This document shows positions 26,511-33,932 of a DNA stretch of 46,411 nucleotides, one piece after another. The position numbers and the translations under genes are program-made. The DNA comes from Acidimicrobiaceae bacterium (GTDB taxonomy: Bacteria; Actinomycetota; Acidimicrobiia; Acidimicrobiales; Aldehydirespiratoraceae), in the NCBI GenBank assembly GCA_009843915.1, contig VYCM01000070.1:1-46411 (forward strand), in the 5' to 3' direction. The notes under the pieces were generated by a model. It saw nothing but the letters and a program-made list of their open reading frames with translations. It searched no databases and had not been told where the DNA came from. Numbering within the stretch: position 1 is the stretch's first letter; every line of letters starts with the position of its first letter.

Positions 26511-26516
26511 GTAGCG

Positions 26517-27245
26517 GTGAGTAAGAGTGATCGTGAGCGACGCGGCCAATCTGGTGCGGGGGTTTGGACCATCGTGGCCGCAGCCGGGGAGGGCAACCGT
26601 TTCGGCGGGGCCAAGCAGTTCAGCCGTCTCGGGAACCGGTGCGTGATCGACTGGACAGTGCAGCGAGCCGCCCGCTGGTCCGAAGGTGTCGTGGTCGTGT
26701 TGCCCGAGGCACGCGCAGTCGGAGCGGACGCATGGCAGCCGTCGGACCCCGACGGCGACTGCGCCGGACAGGTTGTCGCGGTGGCCGGCGGGGTGCTGCG
26801 CTCTGACTCGGTGCGCCGCGGGCTCAGCCGGGTTCCCGACGACGCCGAGATCGTGCTGGTGCACGACGGCGCCCGCCCTCTGGCCACCGACGGCGTGTTC
26901 GAGCGAGTGATCCAGGCGGTGCGCGCCGGCGCCGACGCGGCCATCCCGGTGATCGACCTGACCGACACGATCCGCTGGCGAGGCGGGGGAACTGCCGATC
27001 GCCGCAAGCTGGCCGCAGTGCAGACACCCCAAGCTTTTCGAGCCGGCGCGCTGCGGGCCGCCCACGCCGCCGGTGCCGACGCGACCGATGACGCCACCCT
27101 GGTGGAGGCAGCCGGTGCGACCGTGGTCACGGTGGACGGCGACAGCCGCAATCTCAAGATCACCGAACCCCACGACCTCGTGACCGCCGAAGCGCTGCTG
27201 GAGAGTTGCTCCGGGAGCGGTCACGCCGGTGAGAGCCATGGCTGA
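26517..27245 (+). CDS. ispD: 2-C-methyl-D-erythritol 4-phosphate cytidylyltransferase
   Basis: 242 aa. Third step of the MEP isoprenoid pathway: MEP plus CTP to CDP-ME. N-terminal nucleotide-binding motif AAGEGNRFGGAKQF (the canonical Pro before Lys-Gln is Ala here), VLVHDGARPL with the substrate-binding region, then VQTPQAF and TDDATLVEAAG. GTG start without Shine-Dalgarno. It overlaps ispF by 8 bp, the usual actinobacterial pairing. Confidence 0.93.
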   Translation: MSKSDRERRGQSGAGVWTIVAAAGEGNRFGGAKQFSRLGNRCVIDWTVQRAARWSEGVVVVLPEARAVGADAWQPSDPDGDCAGQVVAVAGGVLRSDSVRRGLSRVPDDAEIVLVHDGARPLATDGVFERVIQAVRAGADAAIPVIDLTDTIRWRGGGTADRRKLAAVQTPQAFRAGALRAAHAAGADATDDATLVEAAGATVVTVDGDSRNLKITEPHDLVTAEALLESCSGSGHAGESHG

Positions 27246-27762
27246 GGTCGGAATGCGGGTCGGGCAGGGCTTCGACGTACACCGCTACAGCGACGATCCC
27301 GAGCGGGCGCTCGTTCTAGGCGGGGTGCGCTTCGACGGCGAGCGTGGCCTGCACGGCCACTCCGATGCCGACGTGGTGGCCCACGCCTGCATCGATGCGC
27401 TGCTGGCCGGAGCAGGCCTTCCCGACATCGGCCAGATGTTCAGCGACCGCGATCCGGCCTGGGCCGGCGCCGACAGCGTCGACTTGCTTCGTCGAGCCGC
27501 CGATGCGGTACGGGAGGCGGGATGGGATCCTGTGAACCTCTCGTGCACCGTCGTGCTCGACTCGCCCAGGCTGGCGCCTCACCGCGAGGTCATGCAGCAG
27601 CGCCTCAGTGCCGCCGCCGGTGCGCCCGTGACCGTCACCGGCCGCAGCACCGAGGGAGTGGGGGCGTTGGGCCGCGGCGAAGGAGTGGCCGCCATGGCGG
27701 TGGCGCTAGTGGCTCGACGGTCCGACGATCCCGAGGGGACCGGAGCCGGTGGGCCGCCCTAA
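27238..27762 (+). CDS. ispF: 2-C-methyl-D-erythritol 2,4-cyclodiphosphate synthase
   Basis: 174 aa. Cyclises CDP-ME-2-phosphate with loss of CMP in the MEP pathway. Metal site GFDVHRY at the N-terminus, GHSDADVVAHACIDALLAGA, GLPDIGQMFSDRDP, and the C-terminal STEGVGALGRGEGVAAMA. ATG 27238 is chosen; an in-frame GTG at 27229 adds three residues. Its end overlaps the methyltransferase start by 14 bp. Confidence 0.95.
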   Translation: MAEVGMRVGQGFDVHRYSDDPERALVLGGVRFDGERGLHGHSDADVVAHACIDALLAGAGLPDIGQMFSDRDPAWAGADSVDLLRRAADAVREAGWDPVNLSCTVVLDSPRLAPHREVMQQRLSAAAGAPVTVTGRSTEGVGALGRGEGVAAMAVALVARRSDDPEGTGAGGPP

Positions 27763-28627
27763 CCGCTCGAACCGCCCCCGCCCTGGACAAGCACGGCGTT
27801 CGCGTGCGCCCGCCGGCCGGCCCCGCGCCGCCAAGCCGGCGGGACGGGACCGCAGCAGTTTGGGCGGGGAACAGGTGGAGGGTCGCCAGGCGGTCCGGGA
27901 GCTGTTGCTGGCGGGCCGGCGGCGGACTCGCAGCGTCATGATCGCCAAGGGCCTCGATCCCGCCCCCATCGTCGAGCACATTGTCGAGCTGGCCCGCGAG
28001 CAGCGGGCCGCGATCCGCGAGGTCAGCCGTACCGAGCTCGATGCCACTGCGCGGACCGAATCACCCCAGGGCGTCGTTGCCGTTGCCGATCCGCTGCCCG
28101 AAGTAGAGGTGTCCGAACTGGCTGCGGCACCACGGGAAGGTGCCGTCGGCCGTGACGGTCGTCCGGCGAGCGCGCCCTTCCTGCTGGCTCTGGACGGCAT
28201 CACCGATCCCGGCAACTTCGGTGCGGTGCTGCGCACCGCCGAGTGTGCCGGAGTGACCGGCGTCGTGCTGCCGCGCCATCGCTCCGCCCGGATCACTCCC
28301 ACGGTGGCCAAGGCGGCCGCCGGCGCGGTGGAGCACCTGAGGTTCGCAGTGGTGCCCGGCATCCCGTCAGCGTTGCGCACGCTTAGCAGCCACGACGTCT
28401 GGACGGTCGGACTCGATGCGGCCGGTCCCCGTCCCCTCCACGATCTCGATCTGGCGGGCGAGGCGGTGGCCCTGGTTCTGGGCTCCGAGGGCAGGGGACT
28501 GTCACGGCTGGTCGCCCAGCGCTGCGACGTGCTGGCCTCCATCCCGCTGCGCGGCACGCTGGGCTCTCTCAACGTCGCCGCCGCGGCCGCGGTGGCCTGC
28601 TTCGAGATCGCCCGCCGCCGGCCCTAG
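27749..28627 (+). CDS. rlmB: TrmH/SpoU-family 2'-O-ribose RNA methyltransferase, RlmB-like
   Basis: 292 aa. An Arg/Pro-rich basic N-terminus (about 40 residues), a substrate-binding domain starting EGRQAVRELLLAG, and the SPOUT catalytic domain: LDGITDPGNFGAVLRTAE (motif 1), LVLGSEGRGLS (motif 2) and IPLRGTLGSLNVAAAAAVA (motif 3). It most likely methylates a guanosine of 23S rRNA. GTG start inside the ispF end. Its stop TAG shares CTAG with the stop of the convergent GDPD gene. Confidence 0.9.
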   Translation: MGRPNRSNRPRPGQARRSRAPAGRPRAAKPAGRDRSSLGGEQVEGRQAVRELLLAGRRRTRSVMIAKGLDPAPIVEHIVELAREQRAAIREVSRTELDATARTESPQGVVAVADPLPEVEVSELAAAPREGAVGRDGRPASAPFLLALDGITDPGNFGAVLRTAECAGVTGVVLPRHRSARITPTVAKAAAGAVEHLRFAVVPGIPSALRTLSSHDVWTVGLDAAGPRPLHDLDLAGEAVALVLGSEGRGLSRLVAQRCDVLASIPLRGTLGSLNVAAAAAVACFEIARRRP

Positions 28628-29877
28628 CCCCCGATGTCGGCAAGGGCCGCCATGGCCTCGGCGGGGCGGCCTGCGATCACGCCGTCCACACCCAGGGCGA
28701 ACAGTTCGGCGTAGAACTCCCGGGTCTCCACCACGTCGGTCCCGCTCAGCCACACCCACACTTCGCGCCCCTCGTCGTGGACCCGGGCCACCGTGTCGGC
28801 AGTCACCACCGGGATCCCCTGGTAGGTGAAGGGAACCTGCACAACCGAGATCCGGTCGTCAAGAGCCGAGCCGCCCGTGAACCAGCCCAGCAGTGCCGCC
28901 TCACCCGGGGTGGTCGCAACCGACGGCGCTATGCGGTTGAAAGTCTCCAGCACCTCGTCGTTGAAGCAGGCCACGATCACCGAGTCCTCCCGACCGAGGT
29001 CGGCGATCTCGGCCGCCAGCACCTCGGCCGCGGCTAGGCCGGTGGAGAGGTCCTCCTGGCCGTCGGGGCCCCGTTGGAGCTTGATCTCCACATCCAGGAC
29101 GTGATGGGGGAACCGCTCAGCCACCTCGCGGAAAGTAGCCACCCGGAAGTCGTCGGGTTCGAAGCCCTCAGGCGGCTCGACCGCCCCGGTGCGCACGCCC
29201 CGGAACACGTAGTCCTCGGCGGGCCGGGTCTGGTCTCCCCAGAAGCCCGCCACGAACCAGTGGGCGTTGTCAAGGGCCTGGATCTCGGCGAGCGTCAGTT
29301 CGTTGACCGGTCCGGAGGCCTCCGTGGTGCGGTCGACGGTGTCGTCGTGCTGGACGATCAGGGCCCCGTCGGCGGTCAGCATCACGTCGAGCTCGAGGAT
29401 GTCGGAACCGGCCGCCGCCGACTGGGTGTACGCGTACAGGGTGGAATGGGGGTAGTCCTGGTCGCCGGCCGCGTGGGCGATCACCAGCGGGCGCTCCAGC
29501 GCGATCAGTCCTGCGACCGTGGAGGCCTCCGGCTGCGGCACCGCCACGGTGGTGGTCGTCGGCGGGGGCACGGTGGTGGTCGTGGAGACGGTTGTCGTGG
29601 TCGACGTAGTGGTTGTGGCAGCCGTTGTCGTGGTGACTGCTGTAGTGGAGGTCGGTGCCGTGGTCGGCGGGGCCGTCGTGGTCGAGACCGGGGCCGCGAC
29701 AGTCGAGGTGGTCGACTCCGACGGGGCCGGAGCGGCCTCCTGCGGCTCCCCGCCGTCGCCGGAGCCTCCGCCGCAGGCCGCGGCGAGGAGGGCCGCAACC
29801 GCGGTGAGGCTGGCCGCGCGCGCTACGCCCGGGCCTCGTTTCCGAGCCGCGGCCGCCGTCCGACGAGTCAGTGCCAT
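28624..29877 (-). CDS. GDPD-family phosphodiesterase lipoprotein with Thr-rich linker
   Basis: 417 aa. Lipobox LAAAC (Cys35), then a long Thr/Pro/Ser linker (about residues 50-125) that probably spans the wall, then the glycerophosphodiester phosphodiesterase barrel: VIAHAAGDQDYPHST, LELDVMLTADG (metal Glu/Asp), VQHDDTVDRTT and VEIKL. The family cleaves glycerophosphodiesters. The usual HRG is HAA here and PENT is PHST, so the phosphate-binding Arg is missing, while the metal-ligand motifs remain. ATG 29877 is fixed by the lipoprotein signal; the frame stays open upstream only through the tandem repeats. TAGCGT 8 nt upstream suggests a leaderless transcript. Confidence 0.85.
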   Translation of the reverse strand: MALTRRTAAAARKRGPGVARAASLTAVAALLAAACGGGSGDGGEPQEAAPAPSESTTSTVAAPVSTTTAPPTTAPTSTTAVTTTTAATTTTSTTTTVSTTTTVPPPTTTTVAVPQPEASTVAGLIALERPLVIAHAAGDQDYPHSTLYAYTQSAAAGSDILELDVMLTADGALIVQHDDTVDRTTEASGPVNELTLAEIQALDNAHWFVAGFWGDQTRPAEDYVFRGVRTGAVEPPEGFEPDDFRVATFREVAERFPHHVLDVEIKLQRGPDGQEDLSTGLAAAEVLAAEIADLGREDSVIVACFNDEVLETFNRIAPSVATTPGEAALLGWFTGGSALDDRISVVQVPFTYQGIPVVTADTVARVHDEGREVWVWLSGTDVVETREFYAELFALGVDGVIAGRPAEAMAALADIGG

Positions 29878-29885
29878 CGTGGCTG

Positions 29886-29891
29886 ACGCTA
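29886..29891 (-). promoter_or_regulatory. -10 box for the GDPD lipoprotein gene
   Basis: TAGCGT on the minus strand, 8 nt before ATG 29877, no Shine-Dalgarno. The upstream promoter sequence would run into repeat copy B. Confidence 0.45.
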
Positions 29892-29910
29892 GCTGGTCGT
29901 GCTTCGCCGG

Positions 29911-29958
29911 GAATTGGCAGCGTTTTGCCCCGTATGGGTTGCATTGTGCTGCCAGTTC
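29911..29958 (+). repeat. Dispersed hairpin element, copy B (tandem array unit 1)
   Basis: 48 bp, GAATTGGCAGC ... GCTGCCAGTTC. Inner stem TGC-CCC / GGG-TT-GCA around a GTAT loop. The 16 nt before it (GGTCGTGCTTCGCCGG) recur before copy D with one change. Confidence 0.9.
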
Positions 29959-29981
29959 GGCTGGGTAGGGGTCGCGGTCGG

Positions 29982-30029
29982 GAATTGGCAGCGTCTTGCC
30001 CCGTATGGGTTGCATTGTGCTGCCAGTTC
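29982..30029 (+). repeat. Dispersed hairpin element, copy C (tandem array unit 2)
   Basis: 48 bp, differs from copy B by one base (GTCT for GTTT in the left internal loop). It starts 71 bp after copy B. Confidence 0.9.
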
Positions 30030-30053
30030 GGGAGTGGGGTCGTGCGTCGCCGG

Positions 30054-30101
30054 GAATTGGCAGCGTTTTGCCCCGTATGGGTTGCGTTGTGCTGCCAGTT
30101 C
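30054..30101 (+). repeat. Dispersed hairpin element, copy D (tandem array unit 3)
   Basis: 48 bp, differs from copy B by one base (GCG for GCA near the inner stem end). It starts 72 bp after copy C. Confidence 0.9.
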
Positions 30102-30200
30102 GCGAGGTCTGGGGCCGCCACGGTGCGTGGGACTCGTCTTCGTCTGCCAAGATGACCGCTCAGCGCGCCCTTCCCGCCGACTGCTGGAGGAACCCGAGAC

Positions 30201-30998
30201 ATGTCGATGAACGTCGATCGCTTGACTGAGCTGTTCGGCCTGGACGGCAGGACGGCTGTCGTCACCGGGGGGAGCCGCGGTATCGGCCGCATGATCGCTG
30301 GCGGGCTGCTCGACGCCGGCTGCCGGGTGATCGTCTCGGCCCGCAAGGCCGACCAGCTCGCCGCGGCCGCCGAGGAACTGTCCGCGCTGGGCCCGTGCGA
30401 GGCCGTGCAGGCCGACCTAGCCACTCTCGAGGGCTGCCAGGCGCTTGCCACCGAGGTGGCGAAGCGGTGGGAGTCGTTGGACATCCTCGTCAACAACGCC
30501 GGCGCCAGCTGGGGCGCCCGGCTGGACGAGTTCCCGGTGGACGGTTGGAACAAGGTGATCGACACCAACCTGCGGGGACCGTTCCTCCTCACCCAGAAGC
30601 TGCTTGACCTGCTGCGGGCCGCGGCCCGCCCGGAGGTGCCAGCCCGCGTGATCAACGTGGCCTCCGTCGACGGTCTGAAGGTGCCCGACATGGAGACCTA
30701 CTCGTACTCGGCGTCGAAGGCCGGGATCATCCACCTCACCCGCCATCTCGCTAAGCGACTCGCCCGCGAGCACATCACCGTCAACGCCATCGCTCCGGGT
30801 CCGTTTGACTCGAAGATGATGGCGTTCATCCTCGACGATCCGAAGGCCCGGGCCGAGTTGGCGGGCATGGTCCCGCTGGGCAGGATCGGTCAGCCCGACG
30901 ACATGGCGGGAGCCGCGGTCTACCTGGCCTCGCGGGCCGGCTCCTACCTGACCGGCGCGACGGTGGCCGTAGGAGGCGGCATCGGCTTCGCCGACTGA
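30201..30998 (+). CDS. SDR-family oxidoreductase
   Basis: 265 aa classical SDR: VVTGGSRGIGR (cofactor site), an Arg after beta-2 (VSARKADQL) suggesting NADPH, NNAG, VINVASVDG with catalytic Ser, YSYSASKAG with Tyr and Lys, and a C-terminal YLTGATVAVGGGIGF. The length and the SRGIGR/YSYSASK pattern resemble RhlG- or gluconate-dehydrogenase-like members. It is not one of the duplicated pair. ATG with upstream GGAGG. Confidence 0.87.
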   Translation: MSMNVDRLTELFGLDGRTAVVTGGSRGIGRMIAGGLLDAGCRVIVSARKADQLAAAAEELSALGPCEAVQADLATLEGCQALATEVAKRWESLDILVNNAGASWGARLDEFPVDGWNKVIDTNLRGPFLLTQKLLDLLRAAARPEVPARVINVASVDGLKVPDMETYSYSASKAGIIHLTRHLAKRLAREHITVNAIAPGPFDSKMMAFILDDPKARAELAGMVPLGRIGQPDDMAGAAVYLASRAGSYLTGATVAVGGGIGFAD

Positions 30999-31011
30999 CC
31001 CCCGCCGTGTG

Positions 31012-31059
31012 GAATTGGCAGCGGTGGGTGCCGGTTTGGGCGCTGTGGGCTGCCAGTTC
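31012..31059 (+). repeat. Dispersed hairpin element, copy E
   Basis: 48 bp. Both outer arms are identical to copy B, but the centre is different: inner stem GTGCC/GGCGC. It starts 14 bp after the SDR stop, in a gap between convergent genes. Confidence 0.85.
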
Positions 31060-31084
31060 GCTGCTGGCTGGTCCCCGCCGTGCG

Positions 31085-31096
31085 GGATTGGCAGCG
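31085..31096 (+). repeat. Fragment of the hairpin element (left arm only), copy F
   Basis: GGATTGGCAGCG matches the left arm with one change. The preceding CCCGCCGTG (31074-31082) matches 31001-31009 before copy E, so this is a truncated tandem unit offset by 73 bp. It ends 11 bp before the P450 stop. Confidence 0.6.
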
Positions 31097-31107
31097 GGTT
31101 CGGCTGT

Positions 31108-32310
31108 TCAGGCGAGGCGGACGGGCAGCGACTTGAGCGCGTTGTTGAGGTTCGAGCGCTGCCGCCGGGGCAGGCCCGCGAGCTCTATGTGCTCGTAGCG
31201 GGTCAAGAGCTCCTCGAAGAACACCCTGCCTTCGAGCCGGGCGAGATGCACGCCGAGGCAGAAGTGGGTGCCGATGCCGAACGACAGGTGATGATTGGGG
31301 TTCCGGGCGATGTCGAAGGACTGCGGATCGTCGAACACAGCCTCGTCCCGGTTGGCTGACGTGTAGATCATCGCCACCTTGTCGCCCGCCGCGATCGGCT
31401 GGCCCGCGATCTCGGTGTCGACCATCGCAGTGCGGCGGAAGTAGTGCAGCGGGTTGGACCAGCGCAGCACCTCCTCCACCATGGCCGGTATCGCGTCTGC
31501 GCTCCGGCGCACATGTTCCATCTGATCGGGGTGCTGCAGCAGGGCCAGCAGGCCGCTCGACAGCAACGTGCGAGTGGTGTCGTTGCCGGCCGTCACGAGC
31601 TGCACGAAGAAGCGGCCGAAGTCCACATCGGTCATCAGGCATCCGTCGAAATGGCTGCTGAGCAGCACGTCGGTCAGATCCCGCTGGGGCGGCATGGCGC
31701 GCCGCCGGGCTGCGAACCCCATGGCGTACACGGCCATCTCCATGCTGGAAGAGCCCCGCTCAGCCGGATCCGCGATGTCGGGGTCCTGGCCGCCGGAGTT
31801 GCGCTCGGCCAGGGCGTGGATGTCGGGCCAGTCCTCGCGGGGCAGCCCGAGCAGCTGGCCGACCACCTCGCTGGGCAGATGGGCGCACACGTCGTGGACG
31901 AACTCCACTTCGCCGGCGGTGCTGGTCCGGTCGAGTATCCCGACCGTGATGGTCCGGATCTGGTCTTCCATCCTGCCGATCACCCGCGCCTTGAACTCGG
32001 GCGACACCGGTTTGCGGTAGGCGGTGTGGCGGGGCGGGTCCATGGCCAGGAGCATGTCCCGCATGGCTTCGAGGCTGGCCGGCTCGAGGTCCTCGATGAC
32101 CACCCCGCCCTCAGAGGCCGAGAACACCTCTGGGTGGCGAGCGACATGAACCACGTCGGCGTGGCGCAGAACAGCCCAGTAGCCGGCCTGTTCGGGCACC
32201 TGCTGCCAGCACACCGGGCGCTCGCGGCGCAGGCGGGTGAAGAGATCGTGCGGTGGGCCGGCGACATAGGCGTCCGGCGAGTAGATGTCCACGGCGGCGG
32301 TGTCGGGCAT
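31108..32310 (-). CDS. Cytochrome P450
   Basis: 400 aa soluble bacterial P450. I-helix oxygen-activation motif AGNDTTR, K-helix EVLRW (ExxR), and haem loop FGIGTHFCLGVHLARLE with the thiolate Cys351. ATG 32310 follows AGGAG; reading further upstream would enter the promoter of the neighbouring gene. Bacterial P450s of this general type hydroxylate terpenes, fatty acids or sterol side chains. No ferredoxin or reductase gene is adjacent, so the electron donor is elsewhere. Confidence 0.92.
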   Translation of the reverse strand: MPDTAAVDIYSPDAYVAGPPHDLFTRLRRERPVCWQQVPEQAGYWAVLRHADVVHVARHPEVFSASEGGVVIEDLEPASLEAMRDMLLAMDPPRHTAYRKPVSPEFKARVIGRMEDQIRTITVGILDRTSTAGEVEFVHDVCAHLPSEVVGQLLGLPREDWPDIHALAERNSGGQDPDIADPAERGSSSMEMAVYAMGFAARRRAMPPQRDLTDVLLSSHFDGCLMTDVDFGRFFVQLVTAGNDTTRTLLSSGLLALLQHPDQMEHVRRSADAIPAMVEEVLRWSNPLHYFRRTAMVDTEIAGQPIAAGDKVAMIYTSANRDEAVFDDPQSFDIARNPNHHLSFGIGTHFCLGVHLARLEGRVFFEELLTRYEHIELAGLPRRQRSNLNNALKSLPVRLA

Positions 32311-32487
32311 TGGCGGCTCCTGCCGCGGGGAATGCGCGGCGTGCGCGGCGACGGGGTCGGGGATCCGAATGGCAATGGCCTGTCCGGCCGGGAGCCGGAG
32401 ATGGAATTGGCCCCCGATCCGTCTACCCTCGTATACCGGCCCTCGCCAGAGCAAGGAGCCGACGAACACTCACGGAGGCTGATCCCA

Positions 32488-32778
32488 GTGGCAACCGGAC
32501 GATCTAGCTTCGCAAAGCGTCAAAGGGACATGGCCAAGAAGGCCCGCGCCGAGGCCAAGCGCCAGAAGCGTCTCGGGCGGGGCGAGCTCTACGAGCTGGA
32601 GCACGCCCATCGCAACGAGGAGAGCGCCGAGGCGGCTCCGCAGGGTCCTTCCCTCAGCAACGACGAGATCATGGCCAAGGTGGAGGAACTGCATCGCCGC
32701 TATGACGACGGGCAGCTGGACCTCGAGGCCTTCGACGAGCAGCGGGCCACGCTGATGGCCCAGATCTCCGTCGACTGA
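32488..32778 (+). CDS. Small basic/coiled protein, SHOCT-like C-terminus
   Basis: 96 aa. GTG 32488 with CGGAGG (32473-32478) upstream. The N-terminus is strongly basic (SSFAKRQRDMAKKARAEAKR), the middle acidic, and the C-terminus EELHRRYDDGQLDLEAFDEQ resembles the short SHOCT-type helical hairpin. Similar small proteins with a KRxRExxKKxKAxAKR N-terminus occur widely without known function; nucleic-acid or ribosome contact is only a guess. A longer open frame beginning at 31444 is antisense to the P450 gene and not real. Confidence 0.7.
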   Translation: MATGRSSFAKRQRDMAKKARAEAKRQKRLGRGELYELEHAHRNEESAEAAPQGPSLSNDEIMAKVEELHRRYDDGQLDLEAFDEQRATLMAQISVD

Positions 32779-32793
32779 CCGGCCGAACCGGTC
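32777..32793 (+). terminator. Hairpin at the end of the small basic protein gene
   Basis: GACCGG-CCGAA-CCGGTC: 6-bp perfect stem and 5-nt loop beginning at the stop codon. No U-tract follows, so it is a weak terminator candidate. Confidence 0.4.
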
Positions 32794-32826
32794 CACGAAT
32801 CCCTGGTCCCGCGTCGGCGCGTCTTG

Positions 32827-32832
32827 TAGCTT
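32827..32832 (+). promoter_or_regulatory. -10 box for the IMPDH/GMPR-family gene
   Basis: TAGCTT is 10 nt before ATG 32843 and no Shine-Dalgarno is visible. It supports ATG 32843 over the in-frame TTG at 32831. Confidence 0.4.
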
Positions 32833-32842
32833 GGCGTCACCT

Positions 32843-33904
32843 ATGGGGCTTCCTGAACTGCGCACGGGGCTGACCTTCGACGATGTCCTGATCGTCCCCC
32901 GGCGATCGTCGATCCGGTCCCGCCAGGACGTCTCGGTGCGGACACGGCTGTCGCGTCGCGTCGAGCTGGACCTGCCGGTTGTGGCGGCCAACATGGACAC
33001 CGTCTGCGAGCACGAGATGGCCATCGCCATGGCCCGGCTGGGCGGCATCGGCATCGTTCACCGCTTCATGCCGGCCGACACCCAGGCCGACGAGATCTAC
33101 AGGGTGAAGGACGCAGGCGGGAACCTCCTGGTAGGCGCGGCGGTGGGCACGGACCGCGACATGGTCGAGCGGGCCAAGGCGCTGGTGGCGGCCGGGGTCG
33201 ACGTGCTGGTCCTGGACATCGCCCACGGCCACTCCGAACACGCCCTGGACGGTGTGCGCAAGCTCAAGGACCACTTCGCGGACATCGACGTGCTGGCCGG
33301 CAACATCGCCACGATGGACGGCGCCACCGACCTGGTGGAGGCGGGAGCCGATGCGGTGAAGGTGGGTGTGGGGCCCGGCGGCGTGTGTACCACCCGCACC
33401 GTGGCCGGCGTGGGGGTGCCCCAGCTGACCGCCATCGCCGACGTCGCCGGGATAGGCGTGCCGGTGATTGCCGACGGAGGCATCCGCGGCTCCGGTGACA
33501 TCGCCAAGGCCTTGGCCGCTGGCGCGTCCACGGTGATGGTCGGCAGCATGCTGGCCGGCACCAAGGAGAGTCCCGGCGAGGTGGAGCAGGGGCCGAAGGG
33601 CCTCCAGAAGCGCATCCGCGGCATGGCCAGCTTCGAGGCGGTCCAGGCCCGCGCCGACCGGGCCGGCGAGGACCTCGACGAGGAGTACCTGTCGTACCGG
33701 GCCCCCGAGGGCGTCGAGGGCACCGTCCCCTATAAGGGGGAGGTCTCCAAGCTGGTGCTGAACCTGATGGCGGGCCTGCGCAGCGCCATGAGCTACACCG
33801 ACGCCAGCACGCTCGAGGAGTTCACCGAGCTGGCCCAGTTCATAGCGGTGACCCCGCAGGGCGTCATCGAGAGCCTGCCCCACGCCACGCTCGGCCCTCG
33901 CTAG
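32843..33904 (+). CDS. IMP dehydrogenase/GMP reductase family enzyme without CBS domains
   Basis: 353 aa TIM barrel. Start region [19 protein letters not shown], then [15 protein letters not shown], the catalytic loop [18 protein letters not shown] with the thioimidate Cys, [27 protein letters not shown], and [15 protein letters not shown]. The PEGVEG-VPYKG segment looks like IMPDH, but the mobile-flap RYFQ motif is absent and there is no CBS insert between the barrel halves. Length is nearer to GMP reductase. IMP to XMP or GMP to IMP conversion cannot be separated confidently. Confidence 0.85.
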   Translation: MGLPELRTGLTFDDVLIVPRRSSIRSRQDVSVRTRLSRRVELDLPVVAANMDTVCEHEMAIAMARLGGIGIVHRFMPADTQADEIYRVKDAGGNLLVGAAVGTDRDMVERAKALVAAGVDVLVLDIAHGHSEHALDGVRKLKDHFADIDVLAGNIATMDGATDLVEAGADAVKVGVGPGGVCTTRTVAGVGVPQLTAIADVAGIGVPVIADGGIRGSGDIAKALAAGASTVMVGSMLAGTKESPGEVEQGPKGLQKRIRGMASFEAVQARADRAGEDLDEEYLSYRAPEGVEGTVPYKGEVSKLVLNLMAGLRSAMSYTDASTLEEFTELAQFIAVTPQGVIESLPHATLGPR

Positions 33905-33932
33905 AGGCTGACGGGAAGGGAACGCGCCGGGT

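Larger units (their letters stand above)
29878..30200. other. 323-bp divergent intergenic region filled by the hairpin array
   Basis: It holds the GDPD -10 box, three tandem 48-bp hairpin elements (29911-30101) and about 100 bp before the SDR start. TGGAGGAACC stands near 30183 as Shine-Dalgarno for ATG 30201. No RNA gene of a known class is recognised, and the open frames across it on both strands come from the repeats. Confidence 0.7.

Noticed and set aside
29911-30101. CRISPR array made of 48-bp repeats with 23-24 nt spacers
   Set aside because: The spacers are similar to each other, single copies of the same repeat are scattered over 36 kb, only three units are present, and no cas gene is in the window.
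29878-30150. N-terminal extension of the GDPD lipoprotein through the repeats
   Set aside because: The extension just translates the tandem hairpins. The lipoprotein signal peptide and a -10 box fix the start at 29877.
31444-32487. A long plus-strand frame fused to the small basic protein
   Set aside because: It is antisense to the P450 gene. A Shine-Dalgarno sequence and GTG at 32488 give a compact 96-aa protein.
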